A stretch of DNA of 64,000 nucleotides from an uncultured Burkholderiales bacterium (GTDB lineage: Bacteria > Pseudomonadota > Gammaproteobacteria > Burkholderiales > Burkholderiaceae_C), in the NCBI GenBank assembly GCA_903932865.1, contig CAIZHQ010000006.1, forward strand, positions 124,001-188,000, written 5' to 3'. The position numbers and the translations under genes were made by a program. Numbering within the stretch: the stretch's first letter is position 1; the number at the start of each line of letters is the position of its first letter. Positions 24,679 to 33,721 of the stretch are shown here, piece after piece. The notes beneath the pieces were generated by a model. The model ran no database searches. It had not been told where the DNA came from and saw only the letters and a list, made by a program, of their open reading frames with translations.

Positions 24679-25296
24679 TTATCGGCTGGGACGGCTCAGG
24701 CGCTGGAGTTCTTGCTCCGAGATTTCCTCAAAGACGCGTACCACCTTGGTCACACCGCTGATGCCGCGGGCGATGTCCGTGGCGCTTTTGGCCTCGCGCG
24801 CGGTCACGCGGCCCATCAAATAGACAATGCCGCGCTCCGTCACCACCTTGACGGCGTTGACCTGCAAATCCTTGGCGTCCAAAAAGGCCGCCTTGACCCT
24901 GCCGGTGATGACCGTGTCCTTGGAACGCTGGGTCAGTGAGCTGACGGGCATCACGGACAGGTCGTTCACCACTGCGTTCACATTTTCCTGGCTCGAAGCG
25001 AGTTTTTCAGCACGCTCCTTGTCTGCAGCGGTGCGCACCTCGCCACTGAGCAGCACTTGACGGTTGAAGCTGGTCACATTCAGGTGAACGCGATCGCCCA
25101 AGTCCTGTCGCACAGCGTTGGCCACTTTGATCTCTATGCTCTCATCTTCGACCTGCGTGCCCGTGGTGCGGCGGTCAGTGACCATCACACCGGTCATCAC
25201 AGCGCCCCCCACGATCAAAGGTGCGCAAGCACTCAGACTGGCCAAAGAGGCCAGCAACACAGCACCATAGACCACTGTTTGAAGTTGACGTTTCAT
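24679..25296 (-). CDS. dolP: BON-domain outer-membrane lipoprotein DolP-like
   Basis: 205 aa. The signal peptide ends in a lipobox (LASLSAC, Cys24). Two BON domains follow (about 45-115 and 120-190), each with the glycine-centred patterns DRVHLNVTSFNRQVLLSGEV and LQVNAVKVVTERGIVYLMGRV (each under 22 residues, shown in part). E. coli DolP (YraP) keeps outer-membrane integrity and binds anionic lipid at division sites. The gene follows diaA without any spacing (diaA stop 25297, dolP start 25296), as in the enterobacterial yraN-diaA-dolP order. Confidence 0.88.
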   Translation of the reverse strand: MKRQLQTVVYGAVLLASLASLSACAPLIVGGAVMTGVMVTDRRTTGTQVEDESIEIKVANAVRQDLGDRVHLNVTSFNRQVLLSGEVRTAADKERAEKLASSQENVNAVVNDLSVMPVSSLTQRSKDTVITGRVKAAFLDAKDLQVNAVKVVTERGIVYLMGRVTAREAKSATDIARGISGVTKVVRVFEEISEQELQRLSRPSR

Positions 25297-25881
25297 TTAA
25301 TAAGACTCCTGTTCACCCAACAACTGGGTGTCAATGCCATCACACAAACAGTGCAGCACCAACTGCTGCACCTCGCGAATTCGGGCCACGCGCTCGTGGG
25401 GCACGCACACGTGCACATCGGTCTCGCGCAGTTGGCGGGCCAAGCCGCCGCCCTGGTGACCTGTGAGTGCCACCACGCTCATTTCACGCTCGTGCGCGGC
25501 CTGCACCGCTTGCACCATGGCGTTTTCCGAGCCTTGGGCGCTGATGAGAAAGAGCACATCCCCGGTGTGGCCCAAGGCACGCACCTGGCTGGCCAACCCC
25601 TGCTCTTCGGGCCAAAAAGTGGCCATCTGGGCATCGCCCGACAAGGCCATGGCCGACAGGCCCGGTCGTTCTCGCTCGAAGCCGCCCACCAGCAATCCCG
25701 CCAAGTATTGCGCCAGACCCGCCGATGCACCCAAGCCAGCCGTCAGCACCTTGCCGCCGCCGGTGACGCAAGCCAAAACGGCCTGAACAGCCGCATCAAC
25801 AGGCTTGGCCAAACCATCGGCCACCTGGTAGTGCAGATCGGCACTGTCAATGAAATGCTGTTGAATGCGCAGGTCTAACAT
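25297..25881 (-). CDS. diaA: SIS-domain protein DiaA (DnaA initiator-associating)
   Basis: 194 aa of the sedoheptulose-7-phosphate isomerase-type SIS fold. GGGKVLTAGLGASAGLAQYLAG near 40-60 and FLISAQGSENAMVQAVQAAHE near 112 are the phosphosugar-binding loops; the family's usual GNGGSA is here GLGASA. Placement between yraN and dolP supports DiaA, which promotes DnaA assembly at oriC, over GmhA of LPS heptose synthesis. GmhA activity cannot be ruled out by sequence alone. Confidence 0.83.
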   Translation of the reverse strand: MLDLRIQQHFIDSADLHYQVADGLAKPVDAAVQAVLACVTGGGKVLTAGLGASAGLAQYLAGLLVGGFERERPGLSAMALSGDAQMATFWPEEQGLASQVRALGHTGDVLFLISAQGSENAMVQAVQAAHEREMSVVALTGHQGGGLARQLRETDVHVCVPHERVARIREVQQLVLHCLCDGIDTQLLGEQESY

Positions 25882-25973
25882 AGGCCGGCATGATAACCCC
25901 GTCAGCCCGGGGCAGTGGCGATTGAGCCCGAGTGTTTAAGCCCAATCACCTGCGGCTCTCGGCCGGGGTCACA

Positions 25974-26363
25974 TTAACTGGCGTCAAAAGCCGCCTGAAG
26001 CCACTGGAGACCCTGGCCCTCCAGCGTCACCACATCAAAGCGCGCGGGTGGCAACTGCCGCCAATTGAGCAGGTAATGCCGGGCCGCCAATACGATGCGC
26101 CGCTGTTTGACAGGGCCGATGGTGGCGGCCGCTCCGCCAAAGTCGCTTCGGCTGCGTTTTCGCACCTCGACAAACACGACGGTGCCGTCCGGACTTTGCA
26201 TGATCAGGTCTATTTCGCCACCGCCTCGGCCTGGCGTCCGATAATTGCGCTGCAACAGCCGCAAGCCGTGTGCTTGCAAAAAGGCCAGCGCCTCGTCCTC
26301 ACCCGCATCTCCACGGGCTTTGGTGGAGGGCTGACCCACTTTGTCTTTTTTGAGGAATTGCAT
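25974..26363 (-). CDS. yraN: YraN family endonuclease-like protein (UPF0102)
   Basis: 129 aa from ATG 26363. Typical YraN layout: GDAGEDEALAFLQAHGLRLLQRNYRT, then EIDLIMQ and VVFVEVRKRS, which form the PD-(D/E)xK nuclease core (E, D, E-x-R/K). It resembles Holliday-junction resolvases; its real role is unknown. The start codon overlaps by one base with the start of rsmI on the other strand, so the two genes share their start region. Confidence 0.9.
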   Translation of the reverse strand: MQFLKKDKVGQPSTKARGDAGEDEALAFLQAHGLRLLQRNYRTPGRGGGEIDLIMQSPDGTVVFVEVRKRSRSDFGGAAATIGPVKQRRIVLAARHYLLNWRQLPPARFDVVTLEGQGLQWLQAAFDAS

Positions 26364-27280
26364 TGACTCCGTCTCCCTTGTCTGCCTCGTTTGCCAACGC
26401 CTTGGCTGCGGCGCACGAAGCCGCCGGTGCACAAAACCACCCGGCCAGCACACTGTATGTCGTGGCCACCCCGATTGGCAACCTGGCCGACATCAGCCTG
26501 CGCGCCTTGCATGTGCTGGCCAAGGTGGACGTGGTGGCCTGCGAAGACACCCGCCACACACAGCAATTGCTGCGCGCCTACGGGCTGGACCGCCCGGGCG
26601 GCCAACTGCTGGCGGTGCACCAACACAACGAAGCCGAAGCCGCCCACAGCGTGCTGGAGCGCTTAGGACAAGGCCAGCGCGTAGCCTATGTGAGCGATGC
26701 GGGCACCCCCGCCATCAGCGATCCGGGCGCGCGGTTGGTCGCCGCCGTGCGCCAAGCCGGGTTTAGGGTCATGCCCTTGCCCGGCGCCAGCAGCGTGACC
26801 ACCGCCCTGAGCGCAGCGGGCATGACCGGTGACAGCGGCTTTGTGTTTGCCGGTTTTTTGTCCAGCAAAGCCACCGAACGCCAATTGGCCGTACAGCGGC
26901 TGGCCCAAGAAAGCCGAGCCGTGGTGCTGCTGGAGGCGCCGCACCGCATCGAAGCCCTGGCGCAGACCTTGGCCGTGCTCGGCCAGCGCCGCGTCACGCT
27001 GGGGCGTGAGCTGACCAAGCAATTCGAACAAATCGAGACCCTGCCAGCGCAAGGTTTGAGCGCCTGGCTGGCCGAAAAGCCCGAACGACTGCGGGGTGAA
27101 TTTGTGTTGGTGCTGCATGACGCGCCGGTGGACGACGCCACGGGGGAAGGCTTGCGGGTCTTGCAGCTGTTGCTGCCCGAATTGCCTCTCAAAACAGCGG
27201 TCAAACTCGCGGCCGAGATCTCGGGCGAATCCAAAAACACCTTGTACGACCTGGCTTTGGCCCTTAAAAAACCCAACTGA
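26363..27280 (+). CDS. rsmI: 16S rRNA (cytidine1402-2'-O)-methyltransferase
   Basis: 305 aa from a TTG at 26363 that is preceded by GAGGAA at 26351-26356 with good spacing. No ATG lies before the conserved region. The tetrapyrrole-methylase fold is shown by LYVVATPIGNLADISLRAL, CEDTRHT, YVSDAGTPAISDPGARLV and ETP-like EAPHRIEALAQTL. It methylates C1402 of 16S rRNA with SAM. The ~30-aa N-terminal extension before LYVVATP is variable in the family. Divergent from yraN with one base of overlap. Confidence 0.9.
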   Translation: MTPSPLSASFANALAAAHEAAGAQNHPASTLYVVATPIGNLADISLRALHVLAKVDVVACEDTRHTQQLLRAYGLDRPGGQLLAVHQHNEAEAAHSVLERLGQGQRVAYVSDAGTPAISDPGARLVAAVRQAGFRVMPLPGASSVTTALSAAGMTGDSGFVFAGFLSSKATERQLAVQRLAQESRAVVLLEAPHRIEALAQTLAVLGQRRVTLGRELTKQFEQIETLPAQGLSAWLAEKPERLRGEFVLVLHDAPVDDATGEGLRVLQLLLPELPLKTAVKLAAEISGESKNTLYDLALALKKPN

Positions 27281-27320
27281 TGGCCACCCCCGCTGCGCCA
27301 GCAAGGCACAATCTGCCCCC

Positions 27321-27722
27321 ATGAATTTCACCCGACTCCTCACCCTCACCGCCATCGCCGTTCTGACCGTTGGAGCTTGGCAAGCCTTTGGCTGGCCGGG
27401 CATTGCCCTGGCTGTGGGCGGCATCGTCATGTGGGTGCTGCTGCACTTCACCCGCTTGCTCACCATCCTCAAAAAAGCCGCCGACCGCCCGATCGGCCAT
27501 GTGGCCAGTGCGGTGATGCTCAATGCCAAGCTGAAAAAAGGCGTCACCTTGATGCATGTGATCGCCATGACCCGCGCCTTGGGCGAGCTGCAGACCGAAA
27601 AAGACGCCCAACCCGAGGTGTACCGCTGGACCGACACGGGCCAATCGAGCGTGAGCTGCACCTTTGTGGGCGGCAAGCTGACCGAATGGACGCTGCAGCG
27701 GCCCGAGCAGGTCAGCCCTTAA
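27321..27722 (+). CDS. small conserved inner-membrane protein of unknown function
   Basis: 133 aa from ATG 27321. Two hydrophobic helices at about 5-22 and 25-42, then a soluble cytoplasmic part with a predicted amphipathic stretch (RLLTILKKAADRPIGHVASAV, in part) and the C-terminal beta-rich SSVSCTFVGGKLTEWTLQRP. I do not recognise a named family. Codon use and RBS context look like its neighbours. It lies between rsmI and ilvE on the same strand and may be cotranscribed with either. Confidence 0.65.
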   Translation: MNFTRLLTLTAIAVLTVGAWQAFGWPGIALAVGGIVMWVLLHFTRLLTILKKAADRPIGHVASAVMLNAKLKKGVTLMHVIAMTRALGELQTEKDAQPEVYRWTDTGQSSVSCTFVGGKLTEWTLQRPEQVSP

Positions 27723-27770
27723 AATCTCCCTTTTGCACTGTTTAATGCCCCTTCTTCAAAGGACACTTTC

Positions 27771-28721
27771 ATGAGCGTTGTCATTCCCTCTATGTCAGAC
27801 CGTGACGGCAAAATCTGGATGGACGGCCAGATGGTCGATTGGCGAGATGCCAAGATCCATGTGCTGAGCCACACTTTGCACTACGGCTGCGGGGCTTTTG
27901 AGGGCGTGCGCGCCTACAAAACCGAGCAAGGCACGGCCATCTTCCGCCTGCAAGAGCACACCGAGCGCCTGTTCAACAGCGCCAAGATCTTGCGCATGAA
28001 CATCCCCTTCACGCAAGACCAGGTCAACGAAGCCCAGCGCGCTGTGGTGCGCGAGAACAATCTGGCATCGGGCTACATCCGGCCCCTGACCTGGATTGGT
28101 GACAAGAAGCTGGGCGTCAGCCCCAAGGGCAACACCATCCACCTGATGGTCGCCGCCTGGACCTGGGGTGCGTACCTGGGTGAAGAAGGCATGAAGCGCG
28201 GCATCCGCGTGAAAACCAGCAGCTACACCCGCCACCACGTCAACATCACCATGACGCAAGCCAAGGCGGTCAGCAACTACACCAACAGCATTTTGGCCAA
28301 CATGGAAGTGACCGACGAGGGTTACGACGAGGCCCTGCTGCTGGACACTTCGGGCTTTGTGTCTGAAGGCGCGGGCGAAAACATCTTTGTGGTCAAAAAC
28401 GGCGTGATCTACACGCCCGACTTGTCGGCCGGTGCCCTGAACGGCATCACCCGCAACACGGTGTTCCACATCGCCAAAGACTTGGGGTTAGAGATCGTGC
28501 AAAAGCGCATCACGCGTGACGAGGTGTACATCTCTGACGAAGCGTTTTTCACGGGCACCGCCGCCGAAGTCACGCCGATTCGCGAACTCGACCGCATCGA
28601 GCTGGGCAAGCCTGGCTACGTGGGCAGCCGCGGTCCGATCACAGAGAAAATCCAGAGCGCCTTCTTTGACATCGTTAACGGACGCAACCCCAAGTACGCC
28701 CATTGGCTGACCCAGGTTTGA
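27771..28721 (+). CDS. ilvE: branched-chain amino acid aminotransferase
   Basis: 316 aa, fold type IV PLP enzyme. The N-terminal KIWMDGQMVDWRDAKIHVLSHTLHYG, HYGCGAFEGVRAY near 37-49, the Schiff-base Lys165 in TMTQAKAVSNY and the GAGENIFVV/FTGTAAEVTPI motifs are the IlvE markers. It makes the last step of leucine, isoleucine and valine synthesis, using glutamate as donor. A small zinc-finger gene follows after 3 bp. Confidence 0.95.
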   Translation: MSVVIPSMSDRDGKIWMDGQMVDWRDAKIHVLSHTLHYGCGAFEGVRAYKTEQGTAIFRLQEHTERLFNSAKILRMNIPFTQDQVNEAQRAVVRENNLASGYIRPLTWIGDKKLGVSPKGNTIHLMVAAWTWGAYLGEEGMKRGIRVKTSSYTRHHVNITMTQAKAVSNYTNSILANMEVTDEGYDEALLLDTSGFVSEGAGENIFVVKNGVIYTPDLSAGALNGITRNTVFHIAKDLGLEIVQKRITRDEVYISDEAFFTGTAAEVTPIRELDRIELGKPGYVGSRGPITEKIQSAFFDIVNGRNPKYAHWLTQV

Positions 28722-28724
28722 ACC

Positions 28725-28931
28725 ATGAGCAATGCGACTGTTGAACTGCTGGCCGCCGACCTGAACCCCCAGGGCGGCGTGTTTTGTCCTAGCCCCAAGG
28801 CTGACATGAAAATCTGGAACAGCCACCCCAAGGTGTACCTGGACGTCGCCAAGTCCGGCCAGGCCAAGTGCCCTTATTGCGGCACCCTGTACCAATTGAA
28901 GGCAGGCGAAATGGTAGGTCACCACCACTGA
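28725..28931 (+). CDS. zinc-finger (CHCC) domain protein
   Basis: 68 aa. It contains CPSPKADMKIWNSHPKVYLDV and KCPYCGTLY; with His-rich C-terminal HHH it can hold one zinc ion in a C-H-C-C arrangement like the NDUFS6/zf-CHCC family. This small protein is common next to ilvE or LPS genes in betaproteobacteria. Function unknown; a role in complex I or LPS assembly has been suggested for homologues, without direct evidence here. Probably cotranscribed with ilvE. Confidence 0.82.
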   Translation: MSNATVELLAADLNPQGGVFCPSPKADMKIWNSHPKVYLDVAKSGQAKCPYCGTLYQLKAGEMVGHHH

Positions 28932-28971
28932 AACTCAAGCACGGCCATCCCTGCGGTGGCTGGGCACGCGC

Positions 28972-29000
28972 ACGGCGAACCCTCAGGTGTTCGCCGTTTT
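28972..29000. terminator. bidirectional terminator after zinc-finger gene and sensor kinase
   Basis: ACGGCGAAC-CCTCAGGT-GTTCGCCGT is a perfect 9-bp stem followed by a T-rich run. It lies between the + strand zinc-finger gene and the end of the - strand kinase, and overlaps the kinase stop codon. Confidence 0.7.
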
Positions 29001-30308
29001 GCTTTGGGGCAAATTCACCTCGAAGCAGGCACCGCCACCGGGGCGATCTGCGCACCTGACCCCCCCGCCATGGCGCTCAGCAATCGATTTGACGAGTGAC
29101 AGCCCCAAGCCCACACCGCCCACGCGCTCACTGGCCCCAGGCAATCGGAAAAAAGGCTCAAAGATCCGTTCTCGGTCGTCAGGGGGCACGCCCGGGCCAT
29201 GGTCACACACCCGGATTCGAACCGCCTGACCTTGCTGAGTCAAGGTCAGGGCAATGCCCTGACCTTGCCCGGTTTCGTGGCTGCTGGCGCCATACCGCCT
29301 TGCGTTCTCCAGCAGGTTGCGCACCAGACGGCGCAGCAGTTTGGCCACCCCCAGCACCTCCAGCTGTGACTGGCCTGGCGGCACTTCCAGCTCAGCCCCC
29401 ACACGCGCACACTCTTCAGCACACAGACCCACCAGGTCCACGGCCTCCACGGTGCCGATGTCCGCCTCTTTCGCATCGAGTCGACTGGCCAACAAGATTT
29501 CGTCGATCAGCTGATCCAACTCGGCCATGTTGCGCAAGATTTCGGCGCGGCTGCGGGCGTGTGCGTCCGAGTCGGTCGCAGGGCCGTTCAGCAGCTCCAG
29601 CCCCATGCGGATGCGTGCCAGTGGCGAACGCAGCTCGTGCGAAGCGTTGGCCAACAAGGATTTTTGCGAGGCCATCAGGGCTTCGATGCGTGCGGCCGCC
29701 GCGTTGAAGCGTTCGGACAAATCGGCCACTTCGTCATCGCCTTGAACCGGCACACGCGCCGACAAGTCGCCCTCCCCCCAGCGCTGCACGCCGCGCTGCA
29801 AGCTTTCGAGCCGCTGCGTGAGCCTGCGCACCACCGGGTACAGGCCCAGCGCTACGGCCAAACCAATGAGACCCAGCATCCATAAAAATCCTGAGGGCTT
29901 GGCCCACCAGGGCATCTCTCTGCGCAAGTGGGGCGGCAAGTGCCCTGGCGCGCCTGGTCTCATGCCAGGCATGCCCGGCTTGCCTTCCGAAGCGGGGTGG
30001 CCGTGGCGCTCACCGGCACGTTCGCCGCTGCGCTGGACTTGCAGCGCCAGAGTCTGGCCATTGGGCAAAGGCACGTCAAAGACCAAAGGCGCAAAAGGCC
30101 CGGCCCGGGTGGTGCTGGCCAGAACATCGCCTTGCGCGTTGAGTACCACCCATTCACGCGGGGCGGGTGGCGCGGCATGGTGCTCGACCGTGGCACGCCA
30201 GGCCCAGCCCACCACCAGCATCAACAGGGTCACGACACCCACAACCGCGAGCCAGATGCGCAGGTACAGGTGGCGTGACCAGTGGCGCGACAAAGCTTGG
30301 ATCGGCAT
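28983..30308 (-). CDS. two-component sensor histidine kinase
   Basis: 441 aa from ATG 30308. Order: TM1 (about 16-36), periplasmic sensor (about 40-137), TM2 (141-160), HAMP (161-213), HisKA with the phosphorylated His224 in NASHELRSPLARIRM, and HATPase (N box RRLVRNLLENARRYG, G1 DHGPGVPP, G2 GVGLGLSLV). The sensor has an unusual stretch at 101-133 packed with His, Met, Pro and Gly (RHGHPASEGKPGMPGMRPGA and then GHLPPHLRREM), which could bind a metal. It follows its regulator by 4 bp, so they form one operon. Confidence 0.88.
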   Translation of the reverse strand: MPIQALSRHWSRHLYLRIWLAVVGVVTLLMLVVGWAWRATVEHHAAPPAPREWVVLNAQGDVLASTTRAGPFAPLVFDVPLPNGQTLALQVQRSGERAGERHGHPASEGKPGMPGMRPGAPGHLPPHLRREMPWWAKPSGFLWMLGLIGLAVALGLYPVVRRLTQRLESLQRGVQRWGEGDLSARVPVQGDDEVADLSERFNAAAARIEALMASQKSLLANASHELRSPLARIRMGLELLNGPATDSDAHARSRAEILRNMAELDQLIDEILLASRLDAKEADIGTVEAVDLVGLCAEECARVGAELEVPPGQSQLEVLGVAKLLRRLVRNLLENARRYGASSHETGQGQGIALTLTQQGQAVRIRVCDHGPGVPPDDRERIFEPFFRLPGASERVGGVGLGLSLVKSIAERHGGGVRCADRPGGGACFEVNLPQSKTANT

Positions 30309-30312
30309 GGGC

Positions 30313-31014
30313 TCAGTCTTGTTGGCGGGCAAACACGTAACCCACACCGCGCACGGTCAGGATGCGCTGCGGCGCTTTGGGGTCGGCCTCGATGGCGGCG
30401 CGGATGCGCCCCATGTGCACATCAATCGATCGGTCAAAGGCTTCGAGTTCGCGACCCCGCACCGCCTCCATGATCTGGTCGCGTGTCAGCACGCGGCCCG
30501 CACGTTCGGCCAGCACCACCAACAGGTCGTACTGGTGAGAAGTCAAATCGCAGTCCTGCCCCTTGACGCTGACGCGGCGGGCATCGCGGTCAATCTCGAG
30601 CGAGCCAAATTGCAACAGCTTTTGGGTCGCGTCGTGGACGGTGTTGCGGCGGCGCAAGATGGCTTTGATGCGGGCCAGCAATTCACGGGGCTCAAAGGGC
30701 TTGGGCAAGTAATCGTCAGCGCCCATTTCCAAGCCAATGATGCGGTCCATCGGATCGCCTTTGGCCGTGAGCATGAGCACAGGCACTTGGCCCAAAGCGC
30801 CGGGCAAGGTGCGGATGCGCTGGCACACCTGCAGGCCATCCATGTCAGGCAGCATCAGGTCGAGGATGACCAAGTCCACGCCCTCGCTTTGCAAGCGGGC
30901 CAGACCACTTTGCGCGTTGGGCGCCAGGGTGACGCCAAAACTGTTTTGCCCCAGGTAGTCCGCCACCATGCCCGCCAGCCGCGCATCGTCTTCGATCATC
31001 AAGAGTTGTTGCAT
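30313..31014 (-). CDS. OmpR/PhoB-family response regulator
   Basis: 233 aa from ATG 31014. Receiver domain with phospho-acceptor Asp52 (LVILDLMLPDMDG), the acidic pocket IEDD near 7-10, and the Lys of DDYLPKPFEPREL near 105. C-terminal winged helix (about 130-228) with VKGQDCDLTSHQYDLLVVLAE and VGYVF. It belongs to the RstA/OmpR group. It comes first in the operon, with the kinase after it. Its targets are unknown; ampG and the metalloprotease lie nearby on the chromosome but no shared operator was seen. Confidence 0.9.
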   Translation of the reverse strand: MQQLLMIEDDARLAGMVADYLGQNSFGVTLAPNAQSGLARLQSEGVDLVILDLMLPDMDGLQVCQRIRTLPGALGQVPVLMLTAKGDPMDRIIGLEMGADDYLPKPFEPRELLARIKAILRRRNTVHDATQKLLQFGSLEIDRDARRVSVKGQDCDLTSHQYDLLVVLAERAGRVLTRDQIMEAVRGRELEAFDRSIDVHMGRIRAAIEADPKAPQRILTVRGVGYVFARQQD

Positions 31015-31117
31015 GGCCCGATCATCGTCTTTTTGCAAGCGCTGAACGTGTCGGTTCTGTAAATCTCAGTAAAACGGGGGTGCCCACACACTCGTGATCT
31101 CATCCCCCCAATTTGTC

Positions 31118-31139
31118 ATCCCGGCCCCCGAGCCGGGAT
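31118..31139. repeat. hairpin repeat in spacer
   Basis: ATCCCGGC-CCCCGA-GCCGGGAT forms a perfect 8-bp stem in the ~200-bp spacer between the response regulator and ampG. It resembles the CCCGG-type REP-like repeats at 35204-35224. Confidence 0.5.
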
Positions 31140-31220
31140 CCATCTTCACAGGAACTTCCACCACGGACCCCGCGGGGAGACATTTCAGCGATTGCAGCTT
31201 GCGCCCACATGGACCCCAAG

Positions 31221-32600
31221 TCAGACCAGGGACGACACCACTGGGGGTGGCGGGTTTTTCGCATGCACCCGAGACGCCAGCGCCACCAGCAGCAGCACCG
31301 GCAAACCCAGCCAAGCGGTGACTGTGAAAAAGCTGGCATAGCCGTAGGCGTCGACAAAATCACCCGAAAACCCGGCAATGAACTTGGGCAACAGCAGCAT
31401 CATGGAGCTGAGCAGGGCGTATTGCGTGGCCGAGTAGCTGATGTTGGTGAGCGAAGACAAATAGGCAATGAACGCGGCAGAGGCAATGCCGCTGGCCAGG
31501 TTGTCGGCCGAGATGACCCAGACCAGGGCCTGGACGTCGTGCCCCACGCCGCTGAGCCAGACAAACAGCAAATTGCTGGCCGCACTCAAAGCCGCACCCA
31601 ACATGAGCACGCGCATGACGCCCAGCCGCGCCGACAGCACACCGCCCACAAACGCGCCCACCAGGGTCATGATGACACCGTACAACTTGGTCACGCTGGC
31701 CACTTCGCTTTTGGTGAAACCCATGTCCACATAAAACGGGTTGGCCATGATGCCCATGACCACGTCGCTGATGCGGTAGACCGCGATCAGCGCCAAGAGC
31801 AGAACCGCCTGCCAGCGGTAACGCAGCCAAAAATCGGCAAAGGGCTCGACCACCGCGCCCTTGAGCCACTCGGCCACGTTGCGCGCGGGCGCAAAAGGCG
31901 CGGGCACCGGCTCGGGCGAGGCCAGCACCACCAGCATGCCTGGCAACATGCTCAGCGCCATGACCAGGTAAGCCGCTTGCCAAGCCGCTTGGGCATAGCC
32001 GGGCGTTTGCGCGCCTTGGGCCAAAGCCGCGATCCACAGCACGCCCGCCCCGGCCCAGATCATGGCCAGGCGGTAACCCGTCTGGTAGCTGGCTGCCAAC
32101 GCGGCTTGGGCGTTCACCTCGGCCGACTCGATGCGGTAAGCGTCCAGCGCGATGTCTTGCGTGGCCGAAGCGATGGCCACCGCCAAAGCGCAAGCGACCA
32201 AGGGACCGAGCAGTTGCGAAGGGTCGTTCAGGGCCATGCCCACCAGCCCGAGCGTGATGACGAGCTGCGACACCAGAAGCCAGCTGCGCCTGCGCCCCAG
32301 CTGCCGTGTGAGCCAGGGAATGGGCATGCGGTCCACCAGCGGGGCCCACATCCATTTCACGCCATAGGCCAGCCCCACCCAGCTCAGATAACCGATGGTG
32401 CTGCGGTCAATGCCCGCCTCGCGCAGCCGAAAACTGAGCGTTCCCAAGACCAGCAGCAGCGGCAAGCCCGCTGAAAAGCCCAGCGCCAGCATGCGCAGGC
32501 TGGCGGGCTGAAGATACAGGCGCAGCGCCTCGCGCCAGGTGCGCACTGTCGCAGGCGGCGTGTGGTCGTTTGGGATGGCAGATGGGGCAAGGTCAGACAT
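31221..32600 (-). CDS. ampG: AmpG-family muropeptide permease (MFS)
   Basis: 459 aa from ATG 32600 (a second in-frame ATG at 32657 gives 19 more residues; neither has a clear RBS). Twelve to fourteen hydrophobic helices. The first loop LRLREAGIDRSTIGYLSWVGLAYGVKWMWAPLVDRMPIPWL (in parts), and SATQDIALDAYRIE are strongly AmpG-like. AmpG imports GlcNAc-anhydroMurNAc peptides for cell-wall recycling and, in some bacteria, beta-lactamase induction. No ampC/ampD is in the window. Confidence 0.85.
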   Translation of the reverse strand: MSDLAPSAIPNDHTPPATVRTWREALRLYLQPASLRMLALGFSAGLPLLLVLGTLSFRLREAGIDRSTIGYLSWVGLAYGVKWMWAPLVDRMPIPWLTRQLGRRRSWLLVSQLVITLGLVGMALNDPSQLLGPLVACALAVAIASATQDIALDAYRIESAEVNAQAALAASYQTGYRLAMIWAGAGVLWIAALAQGAQTPGYAQAAWQAAYLVMALSMLPGMLVVLASPEPVPAPFAPARNVAEWLKGAVVEPFADFWLRYRWQAVLLLALIAVYRISDVVMGIMANPFYVDMGFTKSEVASVTKLYGVIMTLVGAFVGGVLSARLGVMRVLMLGAALSAASNLLFVWLSGVGHDVQALVWVISADNLASGIASAAFIAYLSSLTNISYSATQYALLSSMMLLLPKFIAGFSGDFVDAYGYASFFTVTAWLGLPVLLLVALASRVHAKNPPPPVVSSLV

Positions 32601-32721
32601 GTGCGGATTATCAACTGCACCAGGCCCAACGGCTGGCTGACTTGCAGCCGCTGACATTTGCTAACGCATCGACCCGCTGCAAGGCTACAAGACCTGCTGC
32701 ATTCGTTATGATTTGCATACC

Positions 32722-33594
32722 ATGTGCTTTATTTGCAACCTCAAAACCTCCGTCGCCCACACCGATACCGACGCAGCGGCCCCTTCATCGCCGCGCTGGC
32801 AAGCCCGGCGGGCCTTTCTCTTGGCGGCAGGTAGCAGCGCAGCAGGTTCAGCGCTGGCCCAGGTCGATGTGGGCTCGTCATCGAGTTTGCGCAAACTGGT
32901 TCCGGCCGAGACACTGGAAAATTCAGCCCGCCAGCAATACGCACAAGTGTTGGCCGAGGCCCGTGCCCAAAACGCGTTGGCGCCCGACGGCCACCCGCAG
33001 CTGCAACGCCTGCACACCATCGCCCAAAAACTCATCCCCCACACCCCCCCTTGGAACAAGCGCTCACGCGACTGGAAGTGGCAAGTCAACTTGATCGGCA
33101 GCAAGCAGATCAATGCCTGGTGCATGCCCGGCGGCAAGATCGCGTTTTACACCGGCATCCTGGATCAGTTGCGCCTGAACGACGACGAAGTGGCCATGAT
33201 CATGGGGCATGAGATGGCACACGCCCTTCGCGAACACGCCCGCGAGCGCTTGGCCAAAACCCAGGCCACCGGCATAGGCTTGTCAATTGCTTCTCAATTG
33301 TTGGGGCTGGGCTCTTTGGGGGATGCGGCGGCCAGCTTGGGCACCCAATTGCTCACCTTGAAGTACAGCCGCGACGACGAAACCGAGTCCGACCTGGTGG
33401 GCCTGGAGATCGCCGCGCGTGGCGGCTACCGTCCCGAAGCCAGCGTGACGTTGTGGCAGAAGATGCAAGCGGCCAGCGGCAATGGCGGGCCATCGTTTTT
33501 GTCCACCCACCCCAGTGGCAACAACCGCATCGAAGAGCTGCAGGCCAACCTGCCCAAAGTGCAGCACCTCTACGAACAAGCCCGTCGGAGCTGA
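32722..33594 (+). CDS. M48-family metalloprotease
   Basis: 290 aa from ATG 32722. The zinc motif HEMAH is at 163-167, and the third ligand Glu220 with DETESD completes the M48 signature. A twin-arginine-like leader is visible at 29-47 (RRAFLLAAGSSAAGSALAQ), so export by Tat or Sec is likely. The ~28-aa segment before the RR pair is long and Cys-containing (MCFICNLK), and the true start may be later. Homologues (BepA/LoiP-like) do quality control of envelope proteins. Confidence 0.8.
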   Translation: MCFICNLKTSVAHTDTDAAAPSSPRWQARRAFLLAAGSSAAGSALAQVDVGSSSSLRKLVPAETLENSARQQYAQVLAEARAQNALAPDGHPQLQRLHTIAQKLIPHTPPWNKRSRDWKWQVNLIGSKQINAWCMPGGKIAFYTGILDQLRLNDDEVAMIMGHEMAHALREHARERLAKTQATGIGLSIASQLLGLGSLGDAAASLGTQLLTLKYSRDDETESDLVGLEIAARGGYRPEASVTLWQKMQAASGNGGPSFLSTHPSGNNRIEELQANLPKVQHLYEQARRS

Positions 33595-33721
33595 TGCCTC
33601 ACAAAGGCCTGCCAAGGCCCTTCGCGATGAAAAGCACCCAAGTCCTTGTGCTCTGAATTGCCCTGGTGAGCCGCGTACCCTTTTGAGACGTCAAACCCGA
33701 ATTGATCGGGTATCCAGCCCC

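Noticed and set aside
31093..31220. Possible CRISPR-like repeats in the spacer between the response regulator and ampG
   Set aside because: There is a single hairpin with no regular spacers; no CRISPR array or cas gene exists anywhere in the window.
31113..32474. 453-codon + strand frame
   Set aside because: Antisense to ampG and full of His/Gln from reversed codons.
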